From contig CAMWLG010000012.1 in assembly GCA_947175035.1 (NCBI GenBank), forward strand, positions 1 to 59,907: DNA of 59,907 nt, given 5' to 3'. Positions 7,818 through 14,794 of this stretch are shown here, in pieces; positions within the stretch are counted from its first letter, which is position 1, and each line of letters begins with the position of its first letter. Position numbers and translations under genes: made by a program. The notes below the pieces were generated by a model that made no database searches, had not been told where the DNA came from, and saw nothing but the letters and a program-made list of their open reading frames with translations. The stretch is from an uncultured Lachnospiraceae bacterium. Lineage in GTDB: Bacteria > Bacillota > Clostridia > Lachnospirales > Lachnospiraceae.

Positions 7818-8064
7818 AATACCCTCCCGCCCACAGCAGCGCGAAAGCGACGAAAAGCAACGCCCAGCCGCCAATGTTCAGGCCAACGTGCAGGTACTTG
7901 GCGGTTCGCAGCTGGTCGGCGGTGACGGTTTCTCCCTCTTTCGGAAAGGTCGCCCTTTTTTTGATCCAGTCGCCGACAAGGGTCATGACGAAGCCGCAAA
8001 CCCCCATGAACAGGCAGACCGGCAGTATGTTGGCGTTAAAAATATTGATTAGTGTTTGTAACAT
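7783..8064 (-). CDS. Two-helix membrane protein of the prophage
   Basis: A 93-aa protein with hydrophobic segments at about 13-34 and 61-83 joined by a charged loop (KKRATFPKEGETVTADQLR). AAGAGGT stands before the ATG at 8064; an upstream in-frame ATG at 8118 has no comparable site. It is the first gene after the hairpin-rich gap. It may be a minor coat or export protein. No family recognised. Confidence 0.6.
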   Translation of the reverse strand: MLQTLINIFNANILPVCLFMGVCGFVMTLVGDWIKKRATFPKEGETVTADQLRTAKYLHVGLNIGGWALLFVAFALLWAGGYYEGILDRLFPG

Positions 8065-8531
8065 GTGTGATATACCTCTTTCTATCGAGACCGCATGGGG
8101 GGACTCCGTGGGAGTCAAACCGGGATGTCCGGTTAAGTACGTCGGGAGCCGTCCGGGATGACTGACTATGAAGGCTTGGACAAGGACGGCGCCGACGATC
8201 CCAATGCGGAAACATTGGTTAGTTTATTCAGTTGTAGTTTTTCCGCAGGCAGGGTGTCCCTCCGGGGGCCCCGGTCTCGCCCGGGGAGGCGACCAGGGAC
8301 CAGTCCCTGGACTCTTTAGCGGGCTCCGCCCGAACCTGCACCTGACGGTGAGTCGGGGGGAAAAGCTCCTTTGTAGCTTTTCCCCCTCTGGGGAGTGTCG
8401 GGTTCCCGAGGCCGTCAACGGGCTTTCGCGGCATATTCTCCGCGTGCCGGTCACAAAGGGCGCGCCCGCCACTTGTGCGATATTCCACGGTCCCATTGAC
8501 TGCCGCAGGGGTTCCCGGCAAAAGGCGGGGG
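8065..8531. other. Hairpin-rich non-coding region, candidate phage origin/packaging region
   Basis: No gene is visible in this gap. It holds a series of stems: CCTCC/GGAGG-type pairing near 8259-8288; CCAGGGA/TCCCTGG (8293-8310); CGGGC/GCCCG (8320-8332); a perfect 12-bp stem with a 7-nt loop (8356-8367 with 8375-8386); and CGCGG/CCGCG (8427-8444). Filamentous phages keep the origins and packaging signal in such a cluster of hairpins. The exact function of each stem is unknown. The composition is much more GC-rich than the repressor end of the element. Confidence 0.6.
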
Positions 8532-8951
8532 TTACACGAAACATTCCAGGAACAGCCGGAGATAGAATTTTGCTTCCTCGTTCAGATTCCGGTATATTTC
8601 CAAAACCCGCAATTCTTTCGGGGAGAGGATGTTGGCGTCCCGGGGAAGGTGCTCGTGTCCCGGTTCCTGCACCATGGCACTGCCTGCCTCTATCAGGCCG
8701 GCACAGGCGGCGCTGATTCTGGATGCCTGCATGATCCTGTCAGAGTAATGCTGCAGCTGATTCCTCCTGCTCTCCACCAGGGCGTCGTATTCCTCTATGA
8801 TCTCTTTCCTGGTCTCGTCTCCGTCACGGTATTCTTCCAGGACGCGCACCAGCTTCTTGCTGAAGTCCCTGCCTTCCGCCTGTTCCACCATGGAAACGAG
8901 ATCAGCGGGGAGGCGCACACTCTTGGAGACCAACTTGTCGTTCCGCGTCAT
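8532..8951 (-). CDS. Ribbon-helix-helix-like DNA-binding protein
   Basis: A 139-aa protein. The N-terminus (KSVRLPADLVSMVEQA, then an Asp-Phe-Ser-Lys segment) resembles a ribbon-helix-helix domain, with a following helical, charged region that may form a coiled coil (about 45-75). The C-terminus is helical. The start overlaps the stop of the upstream gene by 4 bases. It may regulate phage genes or copy number. Function is inferred from the N-terminal pattern only. Confidence 0.5.
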   Translation of the reverse strand: MTRNDKLVSKSVRLPADLVSMVEQAEGRDFSKKLVRVLEEYRDGDETRKEIIEEYDALVESRRNQLQHYSDRIMQASRISAACAGLIEAGSAMVQEPGHEHLPRDANILSPKELRVLEIYRNLNEEAKFYLRLFLECFV

Positions 8952-9310
8952 GACTCGCCACCCAGGGGGTCATAATGGAGACTTTCAAGCAATTCACGGA
9001 ACCCCAGACCGGGGTACTTGGCGCAGGTTTTGTCCAAAGCGGTGCACCCGTCAACGCCGTCATCCAGCAGCGTCTGGAAGAACACCAACGCGTCCCTCGC
9101 GTCAATGGCAGGGCAAACGTCGGAAAAAGCCTTCAGGCAGCACCTGTCAACCCTGTAAAAATCGTCCCTGTAAAAGCCATAGAGACAAAAAACATAAGAT
9201 TTCGGAAAAAACTCGTCCGGATCAGGGTTGTGTCCCACCACCACCTCGAAGGAGTAAAAATCATGGTGCTCGACACCGGATAATAAAACACCAAGCCTTA
9301 TTGGTTTCAT
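8948..9310 (-). CDS. Hypothetical phage protein
   Basis: A 120-aa acidic, aromatic-rich soluble protein (HHDFYSFEVVVGHNPDPDE, FCLYGFYRDDFYRVDRCC). It is the first gene of the minus-strand operon, behind the operator region shared with the repressor. The ATG at 9310 is preferred because AGAGGAAA lies just upstream; an upstream ATG at 9346 lacks a site. No family recognised. Confidence 0.55.
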   Translation of the reverse strand: MKPIRLGVLLSGVEHHDFYSFEVVVGHNPDPDEFFPKSYVFCLYGFYRDDFYRVDRCCLKAFSDVCPAIDARDALVFFQTLLDDGVDGCTALDKTCAKYPGLGFRELLESLHYDPLGGES

Positions 9311-9383
9311 ACAATTTTCCTCTCTTTCTCTGTCAGGCTCCGACAAGGCGGCTACCGGACAGACTCTTTTCTTTTGCGCAAAA

Positions 9384-9437
9384 TTGTGTTACAATTAGAT
9401 ATTACTACTTTAGACTGCTAAAGTATTTGTATTACAA
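9384..9437. promoter_or_regulatory. Operator pair between repressor and structural operon
   Basis: TTGTGTTACAA (9384-9394) and TTGTATTACAA (9427-9437) are copies of one 11-bp palindrome. Between them CTTTAG/CTAAAG (9408-9423) forms another inverted repeat. The sites lie between two divergent transcripts, the XRE repressor and the structural operon, the usual arrangement for a lysogeny switch. Binding by the repressor is inference. Confidence 0.6.
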
Positions 9438-9511
9438 TTTGAGTATAGAGCATATTTGCTCCGATGTCAAGATGTTTCGGAGTATATTTGCGCTGGGTTC
9501 AGGAGAAAAAA

Positions 9512-9868
9512 ATGACTATAGTTGACAGAATAAAACTAAAATGTAAAGAAAATGGCAGAAGTTTGAGCAGTGTAGAGGCAGAATGCGGACTTGGACATGC
9601 AACAATAAGACGCTGGAGCGAAAACTCACCAGCAATAGAAAAAGCTCAAGATGTAGCAAATTTACTCCAAGTATCCTTAGACTGGCTTGTAACTGGTAAG
9701 GAGTCGGGAGATCTAACAGAAGAGGAGCAGCGTCTGGTTGACACCTTCAGAGGATGCAGCTCCGCCGGGAAGCTCCTGATCCAAGAACACGCTGAATCGA
9801 TCAGGAAGACTCTGCCGGCAGAACCGACAGACCAAAACGCGGGGGTATCAACTTCCGCGATTGGATAG
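9512..9868 (+). CDS. XRE-family phage repressor
   Basis: A 118-aa protein with an N-terminal helix-turn-helix of Cro/CI type (residues 1-60; SLSSVEAECGLGHATIRRW carries the HTH) and a short C-terminal region for oligomerisation. AGGAG lies 6 bases before the ATG at 9512; the longer reading frame from 9464 has no site. It is transcribed away from the structural genes, with palindromic sites on both sides, so it is the likely repressor of phage lytic expression. There is no peptidase domain. Confidence 0.8.
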   Translation: MTIVDRIKLKCKENGRSLSSVEAECGLGHATIRRWSENSPAIEKAQDVANLLQVSLDWLVTGKESGDLTEEEQRLVDTFRGCSSAGKLLIQEHAESIRKTLPAEPTDQNAGVSTSAIG

Positions 9869-9897
9869 ACAAACACAAACGATAAGGAGGAAATCAC

Positions 9898-10179
9898 ATG
9901 CCACAAAAAACAAACGTATGCGGAGTAATATCCTTAACCTTTAGCATCCTATCTGTGTGCATCGCCTGTTGTTTTGGCGCAGGACTGATATTTGCAATAC
10001 CAGCTTTTATCCTTGGAGTGATAGGTGTTACCAGAAAAAACATGCTAACAGGAACAGCGATAGCAGGCATAATACTAAGTATAATCGGATTTATATTATC
10101 AATCTTAACAATACTTCTATGGGGAATGGAAGGCGGCATAGCATATGGAATCCTTGAAGGATTATCACAATATGAATAA
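9898..10179 (+). CDS. DUF4190-like small membrane protein
   Basis: A 93-aa protein with two or three hydrophobic segments and Gly-rich turns (FAIPAFILGVIGVTRKN, TGTAIAGIILSIIGFILSI), a pattern like DUF4190. A near-perfect AAGGAGG precedes the start. It is 29 bp downstream of the repressor and probably co-expressed in the lysogen. Lysogen-expressed membrane proteins often change the host surface or exclude other phages, but that role is inference here. Confidence 0.65.
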   Translation: MPQKTNVCGVISLTFSILSVCIACCFGAGLIFAIPAFILGVIGVTRKNMLTGTAIAGIILSIIGFILSILTILLWGMEGGIAYGILEGLSQYE

Positions 10180-10184
10180 CAAAT

Positions 10185-10248
10185 TTGTATTACAAATTTT
10201 CTCTGCAGCACGCGGATCAGGAACGCAGCGTAAAAATTTGTATTACAA
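10185..10248. promoter_or_regulatory. Second operator pair near the right end
   Basis: TTGTATTACAA occurs exactly at 10185-10195 and again at 10238-10248, the same palindrome as at 9427-9437. The second copy ends 5 bp before the -35 box of the antisense RNA promoter (10254-10259). Control of that promoter by the phage repressor is possible. Confidence 0.55.
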
Positions 10249-10253
10249 AATGG

Positions 10254-10282
10254 TTTACAAATCGGGGGAGCCGTGATATATT
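10254..10282 (+). promoter_or_regulatory. Promoter of the antisense RNA
   Basis: TTTACA (10254-10259), a 17-bp spacer, and TATATT (10277-10282). This is a near-consensus vegetative promoter with predicted start near 10289. The only thing downstream before the terminator is the short non-coding RNA. Confidence 0.7.
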
Positions 10283-10288
10283 GTGTGT

Positions 10289-10360
10289 AGGCAAAGAAGT
10301 AATACCAGTACCAAATCACAAAGAACCCCTTGGAAGTGCCATTCCGAGGGGTTCATTTTT
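10289..10360 (+). ncRNA. Type I antitoxin RNA (Fst/par RNAII-like)
   Basis: A predicted RNA of about 72 nt runs from a good promoter to a terminator (10323-10354 plus T-run). Two blocks, 10293-10306 (14 nt) and 10310-10319 (10 nt), are repeated on the same strand at 10443-10456 and 10462-10471, inside the gene of the convergent toxin. The RNA can therefore pair with the toxin mRNA over the start codon and ribosome-binding site as well as through the shared terminator. This is the arrangement of RNAII in the par/Fst system of enterococcal plasmid pAD1. The RNA itself is predicted, not shown. Confidence 0.72.
10323..10360. terminator. Shared bidirectional terminator
   Basis: GAACCCCTTGGAA (10323-10335) pairs with TTCCGAGGGGTTC (10342-10354) with one mismatch, followed on the plus strand by ATTTTT. 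On the minus strand the stem is followed by TTT only. It ends both the antisense RNA and the toxin mRNA, so the two transcripts overlap here. Confidence 0.8.
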
Positions 10361-10372
10361 AGGCTGGCTGTG

Positions 10373-10459
10373 TTAACTATCGTCTCTATCCAGCCATTTG
10401 CATATGTAGTAGGCAACTACACCTGCTATGACAGAGACCAAAAAAGAAGTAATACCCAT
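10373..10459 (-). CDS. Type I toxin peptide, Fst-like (28 aa)
   Basis: The peptide begins MGITSFLVSV, continues as one hydrophobic helix and ends YYICKWLDRDDS. A single membrane helix, a Trp-Leu pair and a short charged tail are the features of the Fst/Ldr toxin group. A strong AGGAGG lies 11 bases before the ATG. In the mRNA this site can be hidden in a hairpin (10471-10475 with 10484-10488). Ectopic excess of such peptides damages the cell membrane. The gene is convergent with a short antisense RNA. It may keep the prophage, or its circular form, in the population. Family assignment is by layout and pattern. Confidence 0.72.
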   Translation of the reverse strand: MGITSFLVSVIAGVVAYYICKWLDRDDS

Positions 10460-10503
10460 TGACCAAATCACCTCCTTCCTACTGGAGGGGACACAGCAGA
10501 GAT

Positions 10504-10509
10504 ATTATA
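10504..10509 (-). promoter_or_regulatory. Extended -10 box of the toxin mRNA
   Basis: On the minus strand TATAAT is preceded by TGC, giving an extended -10 promoter without an obvious -35. Predicted start near 10497 gives a 5' leader of about 38 nt that includes the SD-sequestering hairpin. Confidence 0.6.
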
Positions 10510-10567
10510 GCATGATGCAACACCAAACGCTATAAAAACTTATTTGGATCCTACCGATCCCAATTTT

Positions 10568-10588
10568 CCCAGTATTCACAAGGCTTTT
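10568..10588 (+). repeat. 21-bp repeat shared with the rep upstream region
   Basis: This segment is identical to 2780-2800. The two copies lie in the same orientation, one upstream of rep and one 41 bp inside the right att repeat. An integrase arm-binding or accessory site is possible; neither copy is coding. Confidence 0.6.
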
Positions 10589-10629
10589 GGCGTGTGAATA
10601 TGATCAATTTTGTATTCTGGACACCTATT

Positions 10630-10724
10630 CTCTTAATCAGGGTGTCCAGGGTTCGAGCCCCTGAAGACGCATTGGAGGACTGGTTCTTGAGACGTATGGG
10701 CTCGGGGGTCGGTTCTTTTTTTAT
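10630..10724 (+). repeat. attR-type direct repeat with tRNA-Lys 3' fragment
   Basis: This is the second copy of the 95-bp repeat (identical to 14-108). It carries only the anticodon loop to the 3' end of the tRNA (10630-10671) and the terminator (10677-10722). The 5' half of the tRNA is absent, so this is a remnant and not a gene. The prophage ends here. Confidence 0.92.
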
Positions 10725-10782
10725 CTCGGGCGGGGATTTTGGATGGTGGACAGAAATCTCGCTTTGGGGGGAGGAGAAGAAA

Positions 10783-11586
10783 ATGAGTCCTATTTTTGAT
10801 ACACATGCCCATTATGATGATGATGCATTTGACGAGGACAGAGAGCAGCTTCTGAATCAGCTTCCCGCGGAGGGGATTGCCCGTGTGGTGAATGTGGGAG
10901 CCAGCTTGGATTCCTGCAGAAAGACGATGGAACTGACGGAAAAGTATGATTATATATACAGTGCGATCGGGGTGCATCCCAGCGAGACGGCAGAATTGAA
11001 CGAGGAAAATTTTAAGTGGCTGCGGGAGGCCTGCGGGCATCCTAAGTGTGTGGCTGTGGGTGAGATTGGTTTGGATTATTATTGGGAGGAGCCGTCGCCT
11101 TCTGTTCAAAAGGAATGGTTTTTGCAACAGTTGGATTTGGCAAGAGAATTGTCTCTTCCGGTGGTGATCCATTCGAGGGATGCGGCGAAGGATACCATAG
11201 ACCTGCTGAAAATGGCGAAGGCGGAGGAGATTGGTGGTGTGATTCATTGCTATTCCTACACTAAGGAGTCGGCTAAGATATTTTATAATATGGGATTTTA
11301 TTTTGGGATTGGCGGTGTGCTCACTTTTAAAAATTCTAAGAAATTAAAGGAAGCTGTGAACGATATTCCCATGGAACGCATTGTGTTGGAGACGGACTGC
11401 CCTTATCTGGCGTCAGTGCCCTTTCGGGGGAAGCGCAACTGTTCCCTGTATATTCCGTATGTGATTGCGGCGCTGGCCGAGATAAAAGGAATCTCGGAGG
11501 ATGAGGTGCGTAGGTTTGCTTGGGAGAATGCCCACAAGATGTATAGAATGGATAGTTATGGTATATACAAATATTCTGTGATATGA
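10783..11586 (+). CDS. tatD: TatD-family metal-dependent hydrolase/DNase
   Basis: A 267-aa TIM-barrel amidohydrolase-superfamily protein. Metal ligands are visible: H8 and H10 (FDTHAH), E94 (VGEIGLDYY), H130 (VVIHSR), H155 (IHCYS) and D205 (ETDCPYLA). TatD proteins are 3'-5' exonucleases linked to DNA repair and turnover. The ATG at 10783 has GGAGGAG about 9 bases upstream; a longer reading frame from 10594 runs through the att repeat and is not used. It would follow tRNA-Lys directly in an uninfected chromosome. Confidence 0.92.
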   Translation: MSPIFDTHAHYDDDAFDEDREQLLNQLPAEGIARVVNVGASLDSCRKTMELTEKYDYIYSAIGVHPSETAELNEENFKWLREACGHPKCVAVGEIGLDYYWEEPSPSVQKEWFLQQLDLARELSLPVVIHSRDAAKDTIDLLKMAKAEEIGGVIHCYSYTKESAKIFYNMGFYFGIGGVLTFKNSKKLKEAVNDIPMERIVLETDCPYLASVPFRGKRNCSLYIPYVIAALAEIKGISEDEVRRFAWENAHKMYRMDSYGIYKYSVI

Positions 11587-11652
11587 TAAGCTTGTTTAAG
11601 ATGGAGGGCAGCTGACGCCATCCAATATCAAAAATCAAAGCGAGGTGCCGAT

Positions 11653-11976
11653 ATGTTTGTGAAAAATGAAGATTGTAAAGTGACTTCCTGTGAACCTGGT
11701 GTGACCAGAAGGGTGATGTGTTATTCTGACCAGTTGATGATGTGCGAGATCAGTTTTGAGAAGGGCGCTGAGGGTAATATGCACAAGCATCCCCATGAGC
11801 AGATCACCTATATTGCCGAGGGAAGTTTTCTTTTTACCATTGATGGTGAGAGTCAGACGGTGAACAAGGGGGACAGCGTGTTCATGCCCTCCAACTCCAT
11901 GCATGGCGTGAAATGTCTGGAGGCAGGGAAGCTGGTGGATGTATTTAACCCTAAGCGAGATGATTTCCTGAAATAA
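11653..11976 (+). CDS. Cupin-domain protein
   Basis: A 107-aa single-domain cupin. The first cupin motif holds H44, H46, E49 (HKHPHEQITYIAEG) and the second H84 (PSNSMHGV), so metal binding is likely. Small cupins of this type act in sugar or aromatic compound metabolism or as sensors; the substrate cannot be read from the sequence. The gene stands alone and is followed by a terminator hairpin. Confidence 0.85.
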   Translation: MFVKNEDCKVTSCEPGVTRRVMCYSDQLMMCEISFEKGAEGNMHKHPHEQITYIAEGSFLFTIDGESQTVNKGDSVFMPSNSMHGVKCLEAGKLVDVFNPKRDDFLK

Positions 11977-12011
11977 GATAAAATTCGGTTTATATTTGTT
12001 AGAAAAATGAG

Positions 12012-12065
12012 AAATCCCAGAGGTTTGGAGTATATAGCAATGTCTCCATATCTCTGGGATTTTGT
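12012..12065 (+). terminator. Terminator after the cupin gene
   Basis: AAATCCCAGAG (12012-12022) pairs perfectly with CTCTGGGATTT (12052-12062). An inner TGGAG/CTCCA pair extends the stem. The downstream T content is modest. Confidence 0.6.
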
Positions 12066-12185
12066 GTTTCCCGATATAAATTTATCGAAAATCAATAAAA
12101 ATATATTGACATTCAAATATCTGTATGTTATAGTCTCCATAACGAGCCATCCAGTATATGGGAAAGAAATTGGAGGATTTTGAGT

Positions 12186-12650
12186 GTGAAAGATGAGCAG
12201 ATGAAGAAGCGATTGTTGACCAAATGGGTGAAGTATCTTCTGGATTTTATGTTTTATTGTGGCATTCTGGTGACCGTTACCCTGCCTTTCTCTTTGAAGG
12301 TTATTCAAAAGTATTATGAGCCGCTCATGGAGAATTACGAGGAATCTGTCATCATCTATTTTGTGCTGGGGGTGTCGGCATTGGTGCTGATCCGTGAACT
12401 GCGAAGGATTATGCGAACCGTGTTAAACGAGGACTGTTTTGTCATGGAAAACGTGGTTAGCCTGCGAAAGATGGGGAATTGGAGTTTCTTTATCGCGGGG
12501 ATGTCGGTAGTGCGGAGCATTGTTTATCTGACTGTTGCAATGTTGGTGGTGATTCTGGTGTTTGTGATTGCGGGCTTGTTTTCCAAGGTGCTTGCCATGG
12601 TGTTTGAGGAGGCGGTGCACTACAAGGAGGAGAATGACCTGACCATTTGA
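12186..12650 (+). CDS. DUF2975 membrane protein
   Basis: A 154-aa protein with four hydrophobic segments (about 17-38, 55-73, 93-115, 118-140), the DUF2975 layout. GTG at 12186 is chosen because GGAGG is 9 bases upstream; a TTG at 12180 is too close. It is paired with the small HTH gene that follows, a very common pair in Firmicutes. The HTH protein probably regulates the operon. Molecular function is unknown. Confidence 0.78.
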   Translation: MKDEQMKKRLLTKWVKYLLDFMFYCGILVTVTLPFSLKVIQKYYEPLMENYEESVIIYFVLGVSALVLIRELRRIMRTVLNEDCFVMENVVSLRKMGNWSFFIAGMSVVRSIVYLTVAMLVVILVFVIAGLFSKVLAMVFEEAVHYKEENDLTI

Positions 12651-12686
12651 GTAATGTATAGGACGCGATGGAAAGAGGATGACAAA

Positions 12687-12902
12687 ATGGCAATCGTGGT
12701 AAATTTGGATGTAATGATGGCAAAGCGTAAGAAGGGACTCACAGAGTTGGCGGGCGAGGTGGATATTACGCTGGCGAATCTCTCTATTTTAAAAAATAAT
12801 AAGGCGAGGGCGGTGCGTTTCTCCACGTTGGAATCTATCTGCAAAGCGCTGGACTGCCAGCCCGGTGACATCTTGGAATATGTGCCGGATGAGGAAACCT
12901 AA
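12687..12902 (+). CDS. Small XRE/YozG-like transcriptional regulator
   Basis: A 71-aa Cro/CI-type helix-turn-helix protein (KKGLTELAGEVDITLANLS and LESICKALDCQPGDILEY). It has no sensor domain. AAAGAGG precedes the ATG at 12687. It lies 36 bp after the DUF2975 gene and 20 bp before the DUF4173 gene, so the three form one operon. Confidence 0.85.
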   Translation: MAIVVNLDVMMAKRKKGLTELAGEVDITLANLSILKNNKARAVRFSTLESICKALDCQPGDILEYVPDEET

Positions 12903-12922
12903 GGAAGATAGGAGGAGTTGTT

Positions 12923-14770
12923 ATGGATAATCAATCAATATGGCGGGAGGAATCCCATTCAGGGAACATGAATGCGGCGGGTTCAAGCCCCCAAACTTCA
13001 CAGTCGGGGCAATCACCGACAGTACAATCCGTACAGTCACCCACAGGGCAGCCACAGGCGGCACAGGCAGGGGCGGCACAGGCAGTACAGCCACAGCCAG
13101 GGTTAGCGCCCATGCCCTATGTCGTACAGTCGCCAGTCAAGCCGATGGATACGGAAGCGACAAAGCATATGAAAGATAATTTTGGTTTTTTTGGCCCCGT
13201 CACTTTTCTGTACGCATTGTTTTATGCCTTTTGTATGTTTAAGAACAGCTCGGGTATCACCTTCCCTTTTTTCATAGCCGCCAGCCTCTTGTATTTATAC
13301 TTCTCTTTGTCAAAATTGGAGATTACATTGAAAAGAGGAAGCGCCTTCTATATGGCGGGAATGATGCTGCTGGCGGTTTCCACCTTTTGTACCGACGACG
13401 GAAGAATCATAGCGTTTAACAAGACAGGAATCTTTCTGTTGATGATGAGTTTGTTGTTAAAACAATTTTACGACACTTCCAATTGGAAGTTAGGTAAGTA
13501 TCTGGGGAGTATTTTCATGTTGGTGTTTGCCAGCATTGGAGAGCTGGGACGTCCCTTTGCCGACGGCGCGAAATATTTTCAGGGCAGGAAGGGAAAGCAG
13601 AGTAAAACATTAGGGTATGCTGTGCTGGGTGCAGTGATTGCCATGCCCTTGCTGGCGGTCGTGATGGCGCTGTTGTCCAGTGCAGATGCCGTATTCCGAC
13701 AGGTGACAGCTTCTATGCTGCAGGGAATCAACTTTGGCAATATCTTCAATGTGATGTTTCGCATCGGATTCCTGTTTTTCGCGTCCTATCTGCTGACGGC
13801 CTATCTGTGTAAGCATACTTTGAGCGAGCAGGTGAAGGATCACAAGAACGGGGAACCCGTGCTCGCCATCACCATCACAGGTCTGTTGTCCGCAATATAT
13901 CTTCTGTTCTCCGGAATCCAGATCGTGTATCTGTTCCTGAGACAGATGGAGCTGCCTGAGGGTTATACTTATGCAGAATATGCCAGGGAGGGATTCTTCC
14001 AGCTGCTTGCAGTAAGTATTTTGAATCTGATCATTGTGTTACTGGTGATGAGTTACTTCCGTGAGAGCAAAGTATTGAAAATCATACTGACAATCATGTC
14101 ACTTTGTACTTTTGTCATGATCGCGTCCAGTGTATTTCGGATGATTCTTTACATCCGCTTTTATTATATGACATTTTTGCGGATATTGGTGTTGTGGGGA
14201 CTGGCGCTCTTGTTCTTATTATTTATTGGAGTGGTGGTGAGTATTTACTATGGCAGATTCCCACTGTTTGGGTACAGCACGGTGGTGGTGACGGTGTTGT
14301 ACGTGGCATTGTCCTTTGCCCATCCGGACTATATCATTGCGTCGGTGAATGTGGCAAATGCACTTGGAAATGTGACAAAAGCGCAGACAGAGAACGGATT
14401 TTTCTTAGCAGAGGAGCCTTATAAGGACTTTGTGTATTTGAGCAGCTTGAGCGCAGACGCTGCTCCGGTCCTGATTCCCTATATGAAGGAGCTCGGGTAC
14501 GAGATGGACTGGTTTTATATGGAGGACACACAGATAAGCAAGGAGCAGAAGGACAATTGGGATTATGGCGTGGCGGACAGGTCTTTGGCGCAGCTGATAA
14601 GCACGGGAAGCCTGCGCAGATCCCGTGTGATGGATTTTGGTTTTTACTATCTAAGGGATCTGCAGAAGGCTACCGAGGATTTTGGTATTCGCACTTACAA
14701 TGTTTCCAGACATATGGCGCTGCGGGAAATTGCAGCGGCTGTAGAACGGGATTATGACACAACGGAATAA
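12923..14770 (+). CDS. DUF4173/DUF4153-type polytopic membrane protein
   Basis: A 615-aa protein. Residues 1-75 are a disordered Gln/Pro/Ser/Ala-rich cytoplasmic segment. About ten membrane helices follow, then a C-terminal soluble domain of about 130 residues. Blocks such as IGELGRPFADGAKYF resemble DUF4173. AGGAGG precedes the start. Third gene of the DUF2975-HTH operon. Function is unknown; the low-complexity N-terminus may be a scaffold. Confidence 0.75.
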   Translation: MDNQSIWREESHSGNMNAAGSSPQTSQSGQSPTVQSVQSPTGQPQAAQAGAAQAVQPQPGLAPMPYVVQSPVKPMDTEATKHMKDNFGFFGPVTFLYALFYAFCMFKNSSGITFPFFIAASLLYLYFSLSKLEITLKRGSAFYMAGMMLLAVSTFCTDDGRIIAFNKTGIFLLMMSLLLKQFYDTSNWKLGKYLGSIFMLVFASIGELGRPFADGAKYFQGRKGKQSKTLGYAVLGAVIAMPLLAVVMALLSSADAVFRQVTASMLQGINFGNIFNVMFRIGFLFFASYLLTAYLCKHTLSEQVKDHKNGEPVLAITITGLLSAIYLLFSGIQIVYLFLRQMELPEGYTYAEYAREGFFQLLAVSILNLIIVLLVMSYFRESKVLKIILTIMSLCTFVMIASSVFRMILYIRFYYMTFLRILVLWGLALLFLLFIGVVVSIYYGRFPLFGYSTVVVTVLYVALSFAHPDYIIASVNVANALGNVTKAQTENGFFLAEEPYKDFVYLSSLSADAAPVLIPYMKELGYEMDWFYMEDTQISKEQKDNWDYGVADRSLAQLISTGSLRRSRVMDFGFYYLRDLQKATEDFGIRTYNVSRHMALREIAAAVERDYDTTE

Positions 14771-14794
14771 TGGAATGATAGGCGGCAGCGCAGG

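Larger units (their letters stand above)
14..10724. mobile_element. Integrated filamentous phage (inovirus-like prophage) in tRNA-Lys
   Basis: The element is bounded by a perfect 95-bp direct repeat. It contains a tyrosine recombinase next to the left repeat, a rolling-circle-type replication protein, a Zot/pI-like ATPase, a pVI-sized membrane protein, a large secreted and membrane-anchored pIII-like protein, several proteins of 43-93 residues with membrane segments, and an XRE repressor transcribed away from the structural genes. The gene order pIII-like, pVI-like, Zot is the classical inovirus order. No large capsid, portal or terminase gene is present. No secretin (pIV) is present, as expected for a host with one membrane. 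Structural genes are GC-rich compared with the AT-rich repressor end. Inovirus assignment is inference from these families and this order. Confidence 0.88.

Noticed and set aside
10630..10671. Second tRNA-Lys
   Set aside because: Only the anticodon loop to the 3' end is present; D arm and 5' acceptor strand are missing.
10594..10782. N-terminal extension of tatD through the att repeat
   Set aside because: The extension translates tRNA and terminator sequence. The ATG at 10783 has a good site and gives the family-standard start.
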